A stretch of 64,000 nt of DNA from Psychrosphaera algicola (GCF_028401425.1 NZ_JAQOMS010000002.1:1240001-1304000); one strand, 5' to 3'; numbered from the stretch's first letter, positions 28,243-39,441 are shown. A program made the numbers and translations. Notes: generated by a model not told the origin, from the sequence alone.

Positions 28243-31200
28243 TGATTCAGCCCCGTGAGTACGGGGAACACAGTTTTTCTCACTACTTCTGATTCAAATT
28301 GCTCGGTTCAGCCCCGTGAGTAGGGGAACACCGGAGAGAACGGGAACCGTAAATTTGATATAGCGGTTCAGCCCCGTGAGTACGGGGAACACGTTTAATT
28401 CAGGTATGATAGCCCAGTGTGTTACGGTTCAGCCCCGTGAGTACGGGGAACACATGCAGGTTATGAGGTCTGCTGACTCAATGATCGGTTCAGCCCCGTG
28501 AGTACGGGGAACACTTGCCAAATCCGTTGCGTCATTGACAAAGCCGCGGTTCAGCCCCGTGAGTACGGGGAACACCAAAATCACATGCTCACAACTGTTT
28601 CATTACCCGGTTCAGCCCCGTGAGTACGGGGAACACAGCCACTTCTGTTGCCTCTTCGCGTATAGCCTCGGTTCAGCCCCGTGAGTACGGGGAACACTTC
28701 GATAACAGCGGCAGGTAATGCCACATAAGCGGTTCAGCCCCGTGAGTACGGGGAACACATCTATTTCATAGTCGTACCCAATGCCAAACGCGGTTCAGCC
28801 CCGTGAGTACGGGGAACACGCGGTACAACTGCGGCTGACACTACGTTAGGACGGTTCAGCCCCGTGAGTACGGGGAACACACTGGGGCGCTATCGGTTGG
28901 GGTTATTAATAGCGGTTCAGCCCCGTGAGTACGGGGAACACGCGGTACAACTGCGGCTGACACTACGTTAGGACGGTTCAGCCCCGTGAGTACGGGGAAC
29001 ACCTGTTTTAATTCTCTTTCAATATCAATCATTTCGGTTCAGCCCCGTGAGTACGGGGAACACACTGGGGCGCTATCGGTTGGGGTTATTAATAGCGGTT
29101 CAGCCCCGTGAGTACGGGGAACACGGACTCTTCAACCGTTTCAATGTCGCCATCCGCGGTTCAGCCCCGTGAGTACGGGGAACACGTTGGTTTGATTATC
29201 TACTGTTAACGGATCGTCGGTTCAGCCCCGTGAGTACGGGGAACACCCAATCGAAGGCTACCGCAAATACGGCGGTGGCGGTTCAGCCCCGTGAGTACGG
29301 GGAACACGCAAAGATAAAGCACGTAAAAAACGATTACGCGGTTCAGCCCCGTGAGTACGGGGAACACCTAACCGTGTTAGTCATATTCTGTAATTCAGCC
29401 GGTTCAGCCCCGTGAGTACGGGGAACACTTAACGTCACTATCGTTATGAATTCTCATTTTCGGTTCAGCCCCGTGAGTACGGGGAACACGTTGGTTTGAT
29501 TATCTACTGTTAACGGATCGTCGGTTCAGCCCCGTGAGTACGGGGAACACATACGCATAAAGCGAACCGGCCAAGGGCAATTCGGTTCAGCCCCGTGAGT
29601 ACGGGGAACACACAATTCATCGTTAACCCCACCCATCGCGAGACGGTTCAGCCCCGTGAGTACGGGGAACACTAGAGTACCAAACGTAAACATCTCGCGG
29701 TCGTCGGTTCAGCCCCGTGAGTACGGGGAACACCTTAGCAATTCATCATCAACACTAACCCATTGACGGTTCAGCCCCGTGAGTACGGGGAACACATTAT
29801 GGACAACATGTTCCTAGAAACATTCTTCGGTTCAGCCCCGTGAGTACGGGGAACACATACTTGGCATTTAGCACAAGATTTCGACTCACGGTTCAGCCCC
29901 GTGAGTACGGGGAACACGCACTTGATTAAGTGCACTTGGTGAAAGGCCCCGGTTCAGCCCCGTGAGTACGGGGAACACTTTGTTGCTAACATTTTTCAAA
30001 AAGTCGATAACGGTTCAGCCCCGTGAGTACGGGGAACACATATTCGCGTGTAGTTGGTTTTATCGAGCTTTCGGTTCAGCCCCGTGAGTACGGGGAACAC
30101 AGTCACGATGAAATAACAAAGGAGCTTATGCGCGGTTCAGCCCCGTGAGTACGGGGAACACAGTTGATTGGTAAAAAGCCTGCAGAAACCATAGGCGGTT
30201 CAGCCCCGTGAGTACGGGGAACACGAAAAAGGGAATAACTGACGTAGGACACACAACGGTTCAGCCCCGTGAGTACGGGGAACACACCCCAATCCACCCA
30301 ATTATGGACAACATGTTCGGTTCAGCCCCGTGAGTACGGGGAACACCAAACGCTCAAACACAAGGTACTAACAACCTGCGGTTCAGCCCCGTGAGTACGG
30401 GGAACACAAAGAAGAGCAGAACCAAGGTATTTGAAGATGGCGGTTCAGCCCCGTGAGTACGGGGAACACCGGAGGATTCACGCAAAACGTGAAAGATTCT
30501 ACGGTTCAGCCCCGTGAGTACGGGGAACACTTCACGATCAGAAAGTGACGCAAACATAGGTACGGTTCAGCCCCGTGAGTACGGGGAACACTTTCTCAGA
30601 TACCGTTTTCTTTTCAGCAATACCGGTTCAGCCCCGTGAGTACGGGGAACACTGGGAAATGGCATTTAATACAATGTTTAGTTCCGGTTCAGCCCCGTGA
30701 GTACGGGGAACACTAGCAACATTGGGATTAGTCGTTGTATACGTGCGGTTCAGCCCCGTGAGTACGGGGAACACAAATACGACAACACGATGCCATTCAG
30801 TTTTTTCGGTTCAGCCCCGTGAGTACGGGGAACACGTTTGTAGCCTTTCGCACTCTATAGGTGTTAGCGGTTCAGCCCCGTGAGTACGGGGAACACCTGA
30901 TTTTATTTTGATGGTTTTACGTAGTGAGCGGTTCAGCCCCGTGAGTACGGGGAACACCGAGTTGGTCTATAACTGGATTTAAATTACTGCGGTTCAGCCC
31001 CGTGAGTACGGGGAACACTGAACATCTTTAAATTGGATGTTATTAATAAGCGGTTCAGCCCCGTGAGTACGGGGAACACTCCAATATCGATGTAAACAAA
31101 GAGCACCTCAGCGGTTCAGCCCCGTGAGTACGGGGAACACGCAATTATCAACGTTGCAAATATTGGTATTAGCGGTTCAGCCCCGTGAGTACGGGGAACA

Positions 31201-32908
31201 CTGGGCGAGGCATAGACCACGACCCATAGGTTACGGTTCAGCCCCGTGAGTACGGGGAACACCGCTTTGTTGGTCGATTTGCTGGTCGGTTGATCGGTTC
31301 AGCCCCGTGAGTACGGGGAACACGTTGCACCATAAAACATAGTGAGCGCTAAATACGGTTCAGCCCCGTGAGTACGGGGAACACTACTTGTTTCCGTTGG
31401 TGTTTCTGCTGTTGGGCGGTTCAGCCCCGTGAGTACGGGGAACACGCTGTATGCGTTCATGATGACGGCTCAGGGTACGGTTCAGCCCCGTGAGTACGGG
31501 GAACACTTCATGGTATTCAAGTCGATGTGATCTTTGGCCGGTTCAGCCCCGTGAGTACGGGGAACACCCAATCTATTAATTAGCCCTGTTCACGCGGGGC
31601 GGTTCAGCCCCGTGAGTACGGGGAACACTTTTATATTTAGTGCTGATGGGTCTAATCTGGCGGTTCAGCCCCGTGAGTACGGGGAACACTCAAGCTCTGC
31701 TACTTTTTGTTCATGTCTACGCGGTTCAGCCCCGTGAGTACGGGGAACACCGATTTTCGATTGCCCTGTTTGTGTTTAAACTCGGTTCAGCCCCGTGAGT
31801 ACGGGGAACACAAATTCAAATATGTTCATTTTGTTTACCTTTGCGGTTCAGCCCCGTGAGTACGGGGAACACCGCGTATTCGCGCATAATTTCACTAATT
31901 GCGGCGGTTCAGCCCCGTGAGTACGGGGAACACTTCTTCAAAGCAACCCATTATTTCAAATGGGGCGGTTCAGCCCCGTGAGTACGGGGAACACGACATT
32001 GATTCGAGTTTCAATAAGTCCATAAACGGTTCAGCCCCGTGAGTACGGGGAACACCCAAAATCTCCAGAAGGAGTCAAACCAATAGACGGTTCAGCCCCG
32101 TGAGTACGGGGAACACCGTTTATGAATATCCGCGAGCAACAACGACAACGGTTCAGCCCCGTGAGTACGGGGAACACTGAAAGGGCTATCATCAAAGATA
32201 GACGAAATACGGTTCAGCCCCGTGAGTACGGGGAACACAGTGTAGTTTGCAATACCGATTGCGGATGCGTCGGTTCAGCCCCGTGAGTACGGGGAACACT
32301 CAGCAGTAGTTCGCGAACGAAAGTGGCAAGGCGGTTCAGCCCCGTGAGTACGGGGAACACATTGTTATTGCTCATGACCCAAACGCTAAACCCGGTTCAG
32401 CCCCGTGAGTACGGGGAACACGATTATGATTCAAACCCTGTTGAATTCACACCCGGTTCAGCCCCGTGAGTACGGGGAACACACCTCCTGGACTATGTAA
32501 AGCAAGCTCAAGGGCGGTTCAGCCCCGTGAGTACGGGGAACACGTGTTTGAATTTGTAGAACGTGTATTAGCATCCGGTTCAGCCCCGTGAGTACGGGGA
32601 ACACTGGTATTAGTTTAAACCCTGCATCAAAGTTGGCGGTTCAGCCCCGTGAGTACGGGGAACACCTTGAAACATTTTTTTCTTCGTTCCAAATCGCGGT
32701 TCAGCCCCGTGAGTACGGGGAACACTGCATCGCCTACCGTCCATGTCCCCGCGTCTACGGTTCAGCCCCGTGAGTACGGGGAACACAGATTGTTTGGAAG
32801 TTTTTCCTGACCTTGTGGCGGTTCAGCCCCGTGAGTACGGGGAACACACTAACTGTGCTTCTAGGTCACGATAAACCTGCGGTTCAGCCCCGTGAGTACG
32901 GGGAACAC
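28243..32908 (-). CRISPR. Type I-E CRISPR array, 77 repeats / 76 spacers
   Basis: Repeats are 29 nt. In the functional (minus-strand) sense they begin GTGTTCCCCGTACTCACGGG and end GCTGAACCG, with stem CCCCGT/ACGGGG, a type I-E repeat. Period is 61, spacers mostly 32 nt with a few of 31, 33 or 34. Counting from 28243 to 32880 gives 77 repeats. The leader side is at 32908, next to cas2. The far end is degenerate: repeat 28243 starts TGATTCAG instead of CGGTTCAG, and the repeat at 28304 lacks one base. Three spacers occur twice and two others overlap (see findings), leaving 73 distinct spacers. Confidence 0.98.
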
Positions 32909-32991
32909 TCTAAAGCTACATACTTGATATATATGTAATTATTAAAGTCACAAAATTCTACCAAATTTTTAAAGAACAAACACCGATAAGG
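32909..32991 (-). promoter_or_regulatory. CRISPR leader
   Basis: 83 bp AT-rich segment between the cas2 stop and the first repeat. In minus-strand sense it ends GTAGCTTTAGA directly before the repeat; TTTAGA at this junction is shared with the E. coli type I-E leader as I remember it. It would hold the array promoter and the spacer-integration signals; no unique -10 is claimed. Confidence 0.7.
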
Positions 32992-33282
32992 TTATAAACC
33001 TTCGGGAGAATATTTAACTAATCTAAATCCATCAAAATCTATTGGCATTCTCCTATTATCACCATATGTGACAAAATCAAACCCTGATTCAGTATTTGTT
33101 GCCCAAGCCATGACTACATTACCATTTTCAGCCAGTTCATTTACTTGATGCCAGACCATTTCTCTTATACGCCGTGAAACATCACCTACATAAACCCCAG
33201 CTCTTACTTCTAATAACCACACAGCTAATCGACCACGTAATCTAGGAGGTACAGCTTCGGTTACAACAACAAGCATTGCCAT
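32992..33282 (-). CDS. cas2: CRISPR-associated endoribonuclease-fold protein Cas2 (type I-E)
   Basis: 96 residues. Type I-E Cas2 features: MLVVVTEAVPPRLRGRLAVW near the N-terminus and LLEVRAGVYVGDVSRRIRE. It bridges two Cas1 dimers in the integrase complex. The ATG overlaps the cas1 stop (TAATG). Last cas gene before the leader. Confidence 0.95.
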   Translation of the reverse strand: MAMLVVVTEAVPPRLRGRLAVWLLEVRAGVYVGDVSRRIREMVWHQVNELAENGNVVMAWATNTESGFDFVTYGDNRRMPIDFDGFRLVKYSPEGL

Positions 33283-34197
33283 TATTTACTCCGGTGCCCA
33301 CTATCACCTATTGATTCAGGTTCAGGGATCGCTGGCGGTTGTGCATCATCAGGAGCTTTAGGAGGCATTATTTCTCCCGCAGCGAGTACTTCTTCAATCA
33401 TAGGAATGAGTTTTTTAAGACTTTATCTGTACGAAATAATTCTCTAAACGCTAGCCGTACATCTTTGTCAGGTGTGAATGTTTTTTAGCCGCTATTTTAA
33501 AAGCTAATGGCACCACTGAATCAAACTTTAAAATATCTGCAATATCATATACAAACGAAAGCGGCTTTCCTGAATGAATAAAACCGATTGCTGGTGCATA
33601 CCCTGCCGCAAGAATAGCGGCTTCAGTCACTCCATATAAACACGATGTAGCCGCACTAATACATCGATTGACAATATCGCCCTTTTCCCAATCTTTAGGA
33701 TCGTAACGACGGCCATGCCATTCCACATTGTATTGTTTGGCTAAAATCTGATAGGTTTTTCTTACTCGGGCACCTTCAATGCCACGTAATTGTTCTACAC
33801 TTCTTCGTTCTGGCGCAGGTTCACCAAAACGCATTTCAAACATTTTTCTAACAACTTTAAGCCGCAAGTTTTCATCTAACGAGAGTTTGGCTTGATAAAG
33901 TAAACGATCGGATCTAGCGCCGCCAGGCTGCCCAACGGAATACAAACGTACACCAGCTTCACCCACCCAAATAAGTAATGTACCTGTCGTTGCTGCCAAT
34001 TTAACCGCAGCATGACTTACCCTCGTACCGGGTTCGAGCATAATACAAACAACCGAACCAACGGGTACATGCATACGCTCACCGTTCTTGTCGATAACAA
34101 CAAAAGCACCATCTTTTACATCTATTTGACCCATACCAATAAAAATCATGGAGTTACGATCTTTAATGGGTATGGGTTTTAGTGGAAGAAAAGCCAT
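33282..34197 (-). CDS. cas1: CRISPR integrase Cas1 (type I-E; two frameshifts)
   Basis: About 305 residues when rebuilt. Catalytic metal ligands are in LRGIEGARVRKTY (Glu), GFIHSGKPLSFVYDIADILK (His and Asp). After KIAA the frame is lost at a six-A run (33482-33487 region); one added A gives TFTPDKDVRLAFRELFRTDK. A second missing A near 33418 restores the Pro-rich tail (MPPKAPDDAQPPAIPEPES). The rebuilt stop overlaps the cas2 ATG, which strongly supports the correction. Confidence 0.93.
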
Positions 34198-34224
34198 ACT
34201 TAATCCACGAGTCCTTAGTTAATT

Positions 34225-34899
34225 TTAGATTTTACGGATCATCATCAAACCACAACCCATAGATTTTGAGCGACCAAACCCACGAGCATATTGATTTAAA
34301 AAGACAGTAGGATCAGTAATCGTTAGTATTCCTTGAAAATCAACACTTGAAAAACGAACATTATGCCCAGTTCGCTTTTTACTATCATGTTGGGTATATG
34401 ACTCAATATTGGGTAAAGCATCAAATGACATTCCCCATTGCGCTAATCGTTTGCGATCTGATATCCATTGTATAGCCGCATGCTCCATTGCAATCTTTAA
34501 ACCAGCACTATCATTTTTCAAATCATGGTTAGCATGCTTTTTTACATGCATAAGTACATCATGACGGCGACTTTTACCTTTATCATCAGTAATGCACACA
34601 GTAGGATTGACTGTTAACTTAAATGCGAGTCTGTCTCCCGTATTTAATTTCGGCATAAATGGCTTAGTTTGCACACTAAAAATAGTATCATTCGAGGCAG
34701 GCTTAACATGTGATAAAACAAAAAACTCAGGTCGCCCATTTACCCCTTCCTCTTGGCGATAAATAAAACTTCGCTCATTATCTTCAGGAAATAATTGCCA
34801 AAGCAACTGATGAGACGCATACACACCATTGCTTGCAAGTCTAGTTAGTTCAGCCGCAGATTGAGTTGTGCTTAACAGTGTCACTTTATTAAGAAACAT
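34225..34899 (-). CDS. cas6e: Cas6e pre-crRNA endonuclease
   Basis: 224 residues, intact. Cuts each repeat 8 nt before the spacer and stays bound to the hairpin. N-terminal YASHQLLWQLFP contains the catalytic His (about residue 30); the C-terminal RNA-binding loop is GFGRSKSMGCGLM. Overlaps cas5e by 11 bp. Confidence 0.95.
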   Translation of the reverse strand: MFLNKVTLLSTTQSAAELTRLASNGVYASHQLLWQLFPEDNERSFIYRQEEGVNGRPEFFVLSHVKPASNDTIFSVQTKPFMPKLNTGDRLAFKLTVNPTVCITDDKGKSRRHDVLMHVKKHANHDLKNDSAGLKIAMEHAAIQWISDRKRLAQWGMSFDALPNIESYTQHDSKKRTGHNVRFSSVDFQGILTITDPTVFLNQYARGFGRSKSMGCGLMMIRKI

Positions 34900-35674
34900 C
34901 TACGCCTCCTTTTAGCTTATCTTCATAATTTTCTTTTAAGGTAACTTGATGCATGATCCTTTGTTTAAATTGCCAACGATCTCGACTTATAGGTTCATCC
35001 CAAGGCTGATTAGTTATAACCCCTTGTTCAATAAACTCGCTCTTTTCGCCTTCCCAAAAATAACTCACCCAGCCATTAGCATTTAACCGTATCTGTTCTT
35101 CGTTATTAAAAGACTCTTCTTTTTCAGTTGCTAATAATGATGGGAAATTGGTATCAAGAGCCTGCTTTAGCCCTGATGTTTTAACAATTTTTGGCATCAT
35201 TGGCGCGGCTAATGGGCACGATTTACGCCCTAAGCTTAACAAATAAACTGGGGTTTCAAGTGCTTGTTTTAATTGCTCAAGGGTATAAATCGCATCGGGC
35301 GTTAAATAAACTGAAATGATCCACACACCATCACAACGGTAGTCTCTACTTGATAAAATTGTGTTTAACTTATCAGCAGATAATTCACTTTTTCGAGTTC
35401 TATACACCACTTTGTTACTATGACTTGGTACCTGAGTTGTATGGTAATCACGTATTAAGCTCGTGGGTACTGTCTGTTTTACTGCTATATTTACGCTCGC
35501 TTGTAGTGCTTGTAATTGCTCAGCCTGCTCTCGCTTTATTCCTAAAGCAGCTCCGAGTAAGCCTAAAATAGCTGAGCGTGTAGGTTGCAAGCCTGTAGGT
35601 CTATCGCCCCCTACAGCGGCTTGCCCCCAACTAGCTAAAGGCCCATACAAACGAAAGACTAAATATTCTTTCAT
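34889..35674 (-). CDS. cas5e: Cascade subunit Cas5e
   Basis: 261 residues. Binds the 5' handle of the crRNA. N-terminal EYLVFRLYGPLASWGQAAVG and GDRPTGLQPTRSAILGLLGA are diagnostic for Cas5 of type I-E (CasD). Intact; 9 bp downstream of cas7e. Confidence 0.95.
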   Translation of the reverse strand: MKEYLVFRLYGPLASWGQAAVGGDRPTGLQPTRSAILGLLGAALGIKREQAEQLQALQASVNIAVKQTVPTSLIRDYHTTQVPSHSNKVVYRTRKSELSADKLNTILSSRDYRCDGVWIISVYLTPDAIYTLEQLKQALETPVYLLSLGRKSCPLAAPMMPKIVKTSGLKQALDTNFPSLLATEKEESFNNEEQIRLNANGWVSYFWEGEKSEFIEQGVITNQPWDEPISRDRWQFKQRIMHQVTLKENYEDKLKGGVDVS

Positions 35675-35683
35675 GTTGCCTCC

Positions 35684-36739
35684 TTAGCTTGCGACAAATT
35701 CTAATAATTCAGCAAGCGAGCCTTCTCCAGCAATAGCATTAAATTGATAACGCGCATCTGCACAATCACCATACACTTTGTCGAAGTTTTCAACTTGCTT
35801 TTGCAAAGCATTAATTGCGGCCGTTGCTTGATCTTGCTCATCAATTGGTTTTAAAAAAGCAACTGACAAATTACGTGGCTGTTGTGTTCCCTTTTCTGCC
35901 AAAGCAAAGCTAGCATACGCCTGTGAAGCAAAGCTATTTTGTTTACCTTTTGGACTTACAGTAACAGCTGCTTTAACTAAAGCCTGAATTGCTCGATTAG
36001 CTAAATCTTTATCGCCATTTAAGTTATCAATCAGTTGGGTTTTATTAATACAAATGTTGCTATAGAACAAAGCAGCTGCAAACCCAGATTCACCAATATG
36101 AGCAGATCCCGAGTCTGTTTTACCATCATTTAGATCATCCACGGCAGTAAAATAGTCATCTTCAATAACAACACTATGTACACTTAAAGCGTGAGCAACT
36201 TGGCAAGCAGCATCTGTATTAAACTCAGGGCTAGACGCAAGCATTCTACCAAACAATGCAATATCAACCGCTGTACTCTCATTTTTAAGTAATTTTAATT
36301 CATCTTCCGTAGGGAGGCGATTTTCTTCCACTAATGTATCAACAAGCGCCAAAGCTGCCGCTTTTTCTGTTGGACTGATATGGGCAAGTTGTTCGATTTC
36401 AAACTCTTCAAGCGGATTGTTTTTATTAGCTTTTTTGTTTTTACCAAAAACTCCAGCAATTTTAACTGCTGATTCTTTGGCTTGCTTCTCAGGTACATTG
36501 TTAGCAAGTAATTCATTATAAATATCGATCCCAAAACGCTTAGTACGTATTCCAATATTCTCACCCATTGATGATCCAAAAACATCTGACACGCGCCAAT
36601 TACGCTTTAAACTTTGCGAACTGATACGTAAGCGATCAAAACCACCCATTTTAGCTGTTTTGGGTCGCCCTAAATCATCACGGTTTACGTTAGATGGTGG
36701 GTATGATGTTAATAAATGAAGTTGAATAAATTGGCTCAT
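35684..36739 (-). CDS. cas7e: Cascade backbone subunit Cas7e (Cse4/CasC)
   Basis: 351 residues, intact. Six copies form the crRNA backbone; their thumbs flip out every sixth crRNA base, a point that matters for the crRNA-like element at 39551. Diagnostic segments: FIQLHLLTSYPPSNVNRDDLG, PKTAKMGGFDRLRISSQSLK and NLSVAFLKPI. Confidence 0.95.
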   Translation of the reverse strand: MSQFIQLHLLTSYPPSNVNRDDLGRPKTAKMGGFDRLRISSQSLKRNWRVSDVFGSSMGENIGIRTKRFGIDIYNELLANNVPEKQAKESAVKIAGVFGKNKKANKNNPLEEFEIEQLAHISPTEKAAALALVDTLVEENRLPTEDELKLLKNESTAVDIALFGRMLASSPEFNTDAACQVAHALSVHSVVIEDDYFTAVDDLNDGKTDSGSAHIGESGFAAALFYSNICINKTQLIDNLNGDKDLANRAIQALVKAAVTVSPKGKQNSFASQAYASFALAEKGTQQPRNLSVAFLKPIDEQDQATAAINALQKQVENFDKVYGDCADARYQFNAIAGEGSLAELLEFVAS

Positions 36740-36764
36740 AATTTAGTCCTTAAAATTGTTAATA

Positions 36765-37328
36765 TTATTTACTATTAGTTGCAGCTGCGCGGTAGTAATC
36801 CATCGCCCACTGCACAGAAACACGTTTGCTCGGTTGGTTTGGCTGTGTGCCATAATGCTCTGCAAACCAACGTTCAATATCTTCAGCTAATGCAATGACC
36901 GACGCTTCACCTTTTACTTGTTGTAAAATTCGACGTAATCGACGGACAAAATCATCTGGCGTTTTAGCATTCTGTAATTGTGAAAAACGTAACTCACTGA
37001 CGACTGATTTTTCACCTTCGGTCTTTTTGCCAGCGATTGCTGCCAACTTATCTTTATTATTGTTTTTAACTTGTACTAACGCAGCGGCAATAGCAGCAAA
37101 ACATTCTATTTTTTCTGGTTTGGCTGTGGTAATAAGCGATTCAGGTAAACTTAGCCACAAAGCTCTAAAACCATCACTTAACATGACAGTATCAATGTTT
37201 TCACAACGTTTTAATTTTGCTTTATGGGCTGAGGGAGCTGGTATTATCCCTTTCTCTCTTAGTTGCTCGGTTGGCAAAAACATACTTTGCCACCAACGTA
37301 ATATGGCTATTTCTATTGTGTTATCCAT
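36765..37328 (-). CDS. cse2: Cascade small subunit Cse2
   Basis: 187 residues. Belly subunit of Cascade that stabilises the R-loop. AILRWWQSMF near the start and the basic DDFVRRLRRILQQVKGE helix fit CasB. Overlaps cse1 by one base (TAATG). Confidence 0.9.
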   Translation of the reverse strand: MDNTIEIAILRWWQSMFLPTEQLREKGIIPAPSAHKAKLKRCENIDTVMLSDGFRALWLSLPESLITTAKPEKIECFAAIAAALVQVKNNNKDKLAAIAGKKTEGEKSVVSELRFSQLQNAKTPDDFVRRLRRILQQVKGEASVIALAEDIERWFAEHYGTQPNQPSKRVSVQWAMDYYRAAATNSK

Positions 37329-38934
37329 TAAGCGACCTCCTTATTAAATTCAATTTTATGGTTTGCAATAAAGGCTTTAATCTCTTTTCCACCGCGCTCG
37401 TAACTACCCAACCAACCGGCTAGTTGCTGTCTTGCTTTTATGCGTTTTGCCATCGATTTTTGATTACCTAACTCCGATAACGCATATTCATCAAACAAAT
37501 CTAAGCAGGCAGTGCGAAGTGAACTTAACCAGACTTTAGCTTGTTCAGGGGTTAGGGTATAAGTTTGTTGTTCGGTGTTTTCTACTAGCTGTGCCACAGC
37601 AGTAAAAAATATTGATTCAGTGCGTTGCCAAAAGGCCAAGTCTATAAATGATGTATCTCCTTTAGCATCTGAAGGCAGCTCAAACCAAGCTGACTTTATT
37701 TGCGTGCGACTATGCCATAACGCATTATTACTCAATGTTTGTAATTGCTTAATTTGTCTTAACACATTGTCTTGCTGTTCGGAAGAAACTGGGAAAATAG
37801 GAAAATGATTTGAGTACCAACAGCGTGCTTTCATGTTATCCATATCATAAGCAAATACCCATAACTGGGGTATTTGCTTATGTTTTTGTTCAAACATATT
37901 GCTAACGGTGTAAAAATGATTTACGACTTTGGCACAACGCTGTCCTTGTTCATCACTCGTATAACTTAACAGTTCCCATGTTTTATACGTAATACCACCC
38001 GGTTGGCCTTTGGCAGATAAATGTTCTTCATCTGGCTTTTTAGGATCCCACTTATAAGGAGTAAAAGGATGTGTCCAATTGCCAGAATAATTACCGCCAT
38101 AATTTTGTGTTCGGTAGGTAGATACTGTTTTTGACGTGAATAATCCAGATATTTTGCAAATCGCTTCTTCATTCTCTACATTTATGCGAATGCGCCTTGG
38201 CATAGCCCAAAACATGTGTAATGGATGGACATCCTCTTGATAAATTTCACTGCCTTTTTCTCACTAGTCTGGGTTTTAGCTAACCAAGGGAATACACTAC
38301 CATCAGTAAAATCAGGTGCTGGGTAACGCCACTGTTCTAAATTAATGACATTTAACCAAAGTTTTTGCCATAAGTTTGTATCAACTGTTGCTGGCATAAT
38401 TAATGTGGTTAAAGGGCCGCCACCACGCAAACCAACTCTATGGCCTGAACCACCAGATGGCGCATTAATTTGTAACGTAAACAGTGCTAAAGAAGCCATT
38501 TCTAACGACATTACCTCGCCAATGCCGCGTTTTATAAAATGATCTGTATTTAATTTAAGACCATTCGCTCCAGGCGCTTCGATTAATAACCCTGCTACTG
38601 TTGTTGGCTTTGCAGTTGCGAGCTCATCATAATCTTGCATAAATAATGGGCCATCACCTTCAACATTAAATGCGTGTTCAACTTTATTAAAAGCCGCTTG
38701 TAGCTCCTGCTCACTTGGTGGCTGCTCATAACGTTCAATCCATTCAATATCATCTTCTGGCGCAAATACTGTTTGTAACAAGCCAATAGCAAACTGATAT
38801 GCCGCTCCCTGAAAATCAGCCCTTGGCAAAGCAAAGTCAATTACATCACTTCGGCAAATAGCACTCATTGGCAGGACTTGTTCAGTGCCATCTTTCAATT
38901 TAAAAGGCAACCATGATATTTTTAAAATATTCAC
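37328..38934 (-). CDS. cse1: Cascade large subunit Cse1/Cas8e (one frameshift)
   Basis: About 535 residues when one A is added in the five-A run at 38255-38259, joining TQTSEKK to GSEIYQEDVHPLHMFWAMPR. Recognises the PAM and recruits Cas3. Diagnostic: FPWL (VFPWLAKTQT), GLRGGGPLTTLI and FWAMPRRIRI. Without the correction the gene appears as two. Starts 54 bp after the small Cas2-like ORF. Confidence 0.92.
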
Positions 38935-38987
38935 TTTTATTCCTTATTTTGATTTCATAAAGAAGGCATCCATGCCTTAAATTTCTT

Positions 38988-39269
38988 TTAACGATTCCAA
39001 TTCGTTTGAATACAGTTAGAAACTTCGTTTGTTAAATTGTACCAATGTGCTTCATTCTTTACTGAGTCAACAATAATGAGAGAATCATTTCCATCCATAT
39101 TCGCCCAAACATGCTTAGCAGCTTGCTCTGCGTTGAGCTGGGAATTAACGTACCAAATAGAACTTTGTATATGCGCCCAGTCCCCTAAAGACTTAATAGA
39201 CCTTATTACTGCATCATAATTCTGACCAGCAACATTTAAATCATACGAAATAATTAAATTACTTAACAT
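38988..39269 (-). CDS. Small Cas2-fold (SinR-like) protein inside the cas operon
   Basis: 93 residues from the ATG at 39267-39269, with AAGG 8 nt upstream. The sequence MLSNLIISYDLNVAGQNYDA, a central SSIWYVNSQLNAEQAAKHVW and NDSLIIVDSVKNEAHWYN match the pattern of SinR-family proteins, small ferredoxin-like proteins related to Cas2 and VapD. It is not a usual type I-E gene. It lies between cas3 and cse1 as the first gene behind the predicted Cascade promoter. It could be a regulator, an RNase or a toxin component; nothing in the sequence decides between them. Confidence 0.65.
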   Translation of the reverse strand: MLSNLIISYDLNVAGQNYDAVIRSIKSLGDWAHIQSSIWYVNSQLNAEQAAKHVWANMDGNDSLIIVDSVKNEAHWYNLTNEVSNCIQTNWNR

Positions 39270-39412
39270 TTGAAATACCTTATTGATGAGACATGTAAAA
39301 ACTGCGACAAACATTGCCTACAGCATCGAAACCACTTATCATCAATTTTCCAGACTGGTGCTTGTGGGGGTGGTTCACTGCCTCTGCTTGCTCCACCCAT
39401 TCGACAGTTCAA

Positions 39413-39441
39413 ATATTAAACACCACCCATCATAAAGTCAA
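39413..39441 (-). promoter_or_regulatory. Predicted promoter of the Cascade operon
   Basis: Minus strand: -35 TTGACT (39436-39441), 17-bp spacer, -10 TAATAT (39413-39418). It drives the SinR-like gene, cse1 and downstream genes. Its upstream edge is 9 bp from the PAM of the site matched by the crRNA-like spacer. Confidence 0.55.

Noticed and set aside
29613..29766. Spacers at about 29612 and 29734 both contain CAATTCATC and look related.
   Set aside because: Similarity is short and needs a gap. It could reflect homologous phage genes but cannot be supported by eye.
31172..32637. Spacers at 31141 and 32605 share a 9-nt end (TGGTATTAG), as if from overlapping protospacers.
   Set aside because: Only 9 nt, and the exposed flank would be AAA, not a good I-E PAM. 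Probably chance.
28095..32773. Open frames of 60-67 codons running through the CRISPR array.
   Set aside because: They are made of repeat and spacer sequence only.
39361..39404. GGGGGTGG / CCACCC inverted repeat between the Cascade promoter and the SinR-like gene as a possible toxin RNA or terminator.
   Set aside because: Loop is long and no T run follows. Possibly a leader structure, but unsupported.
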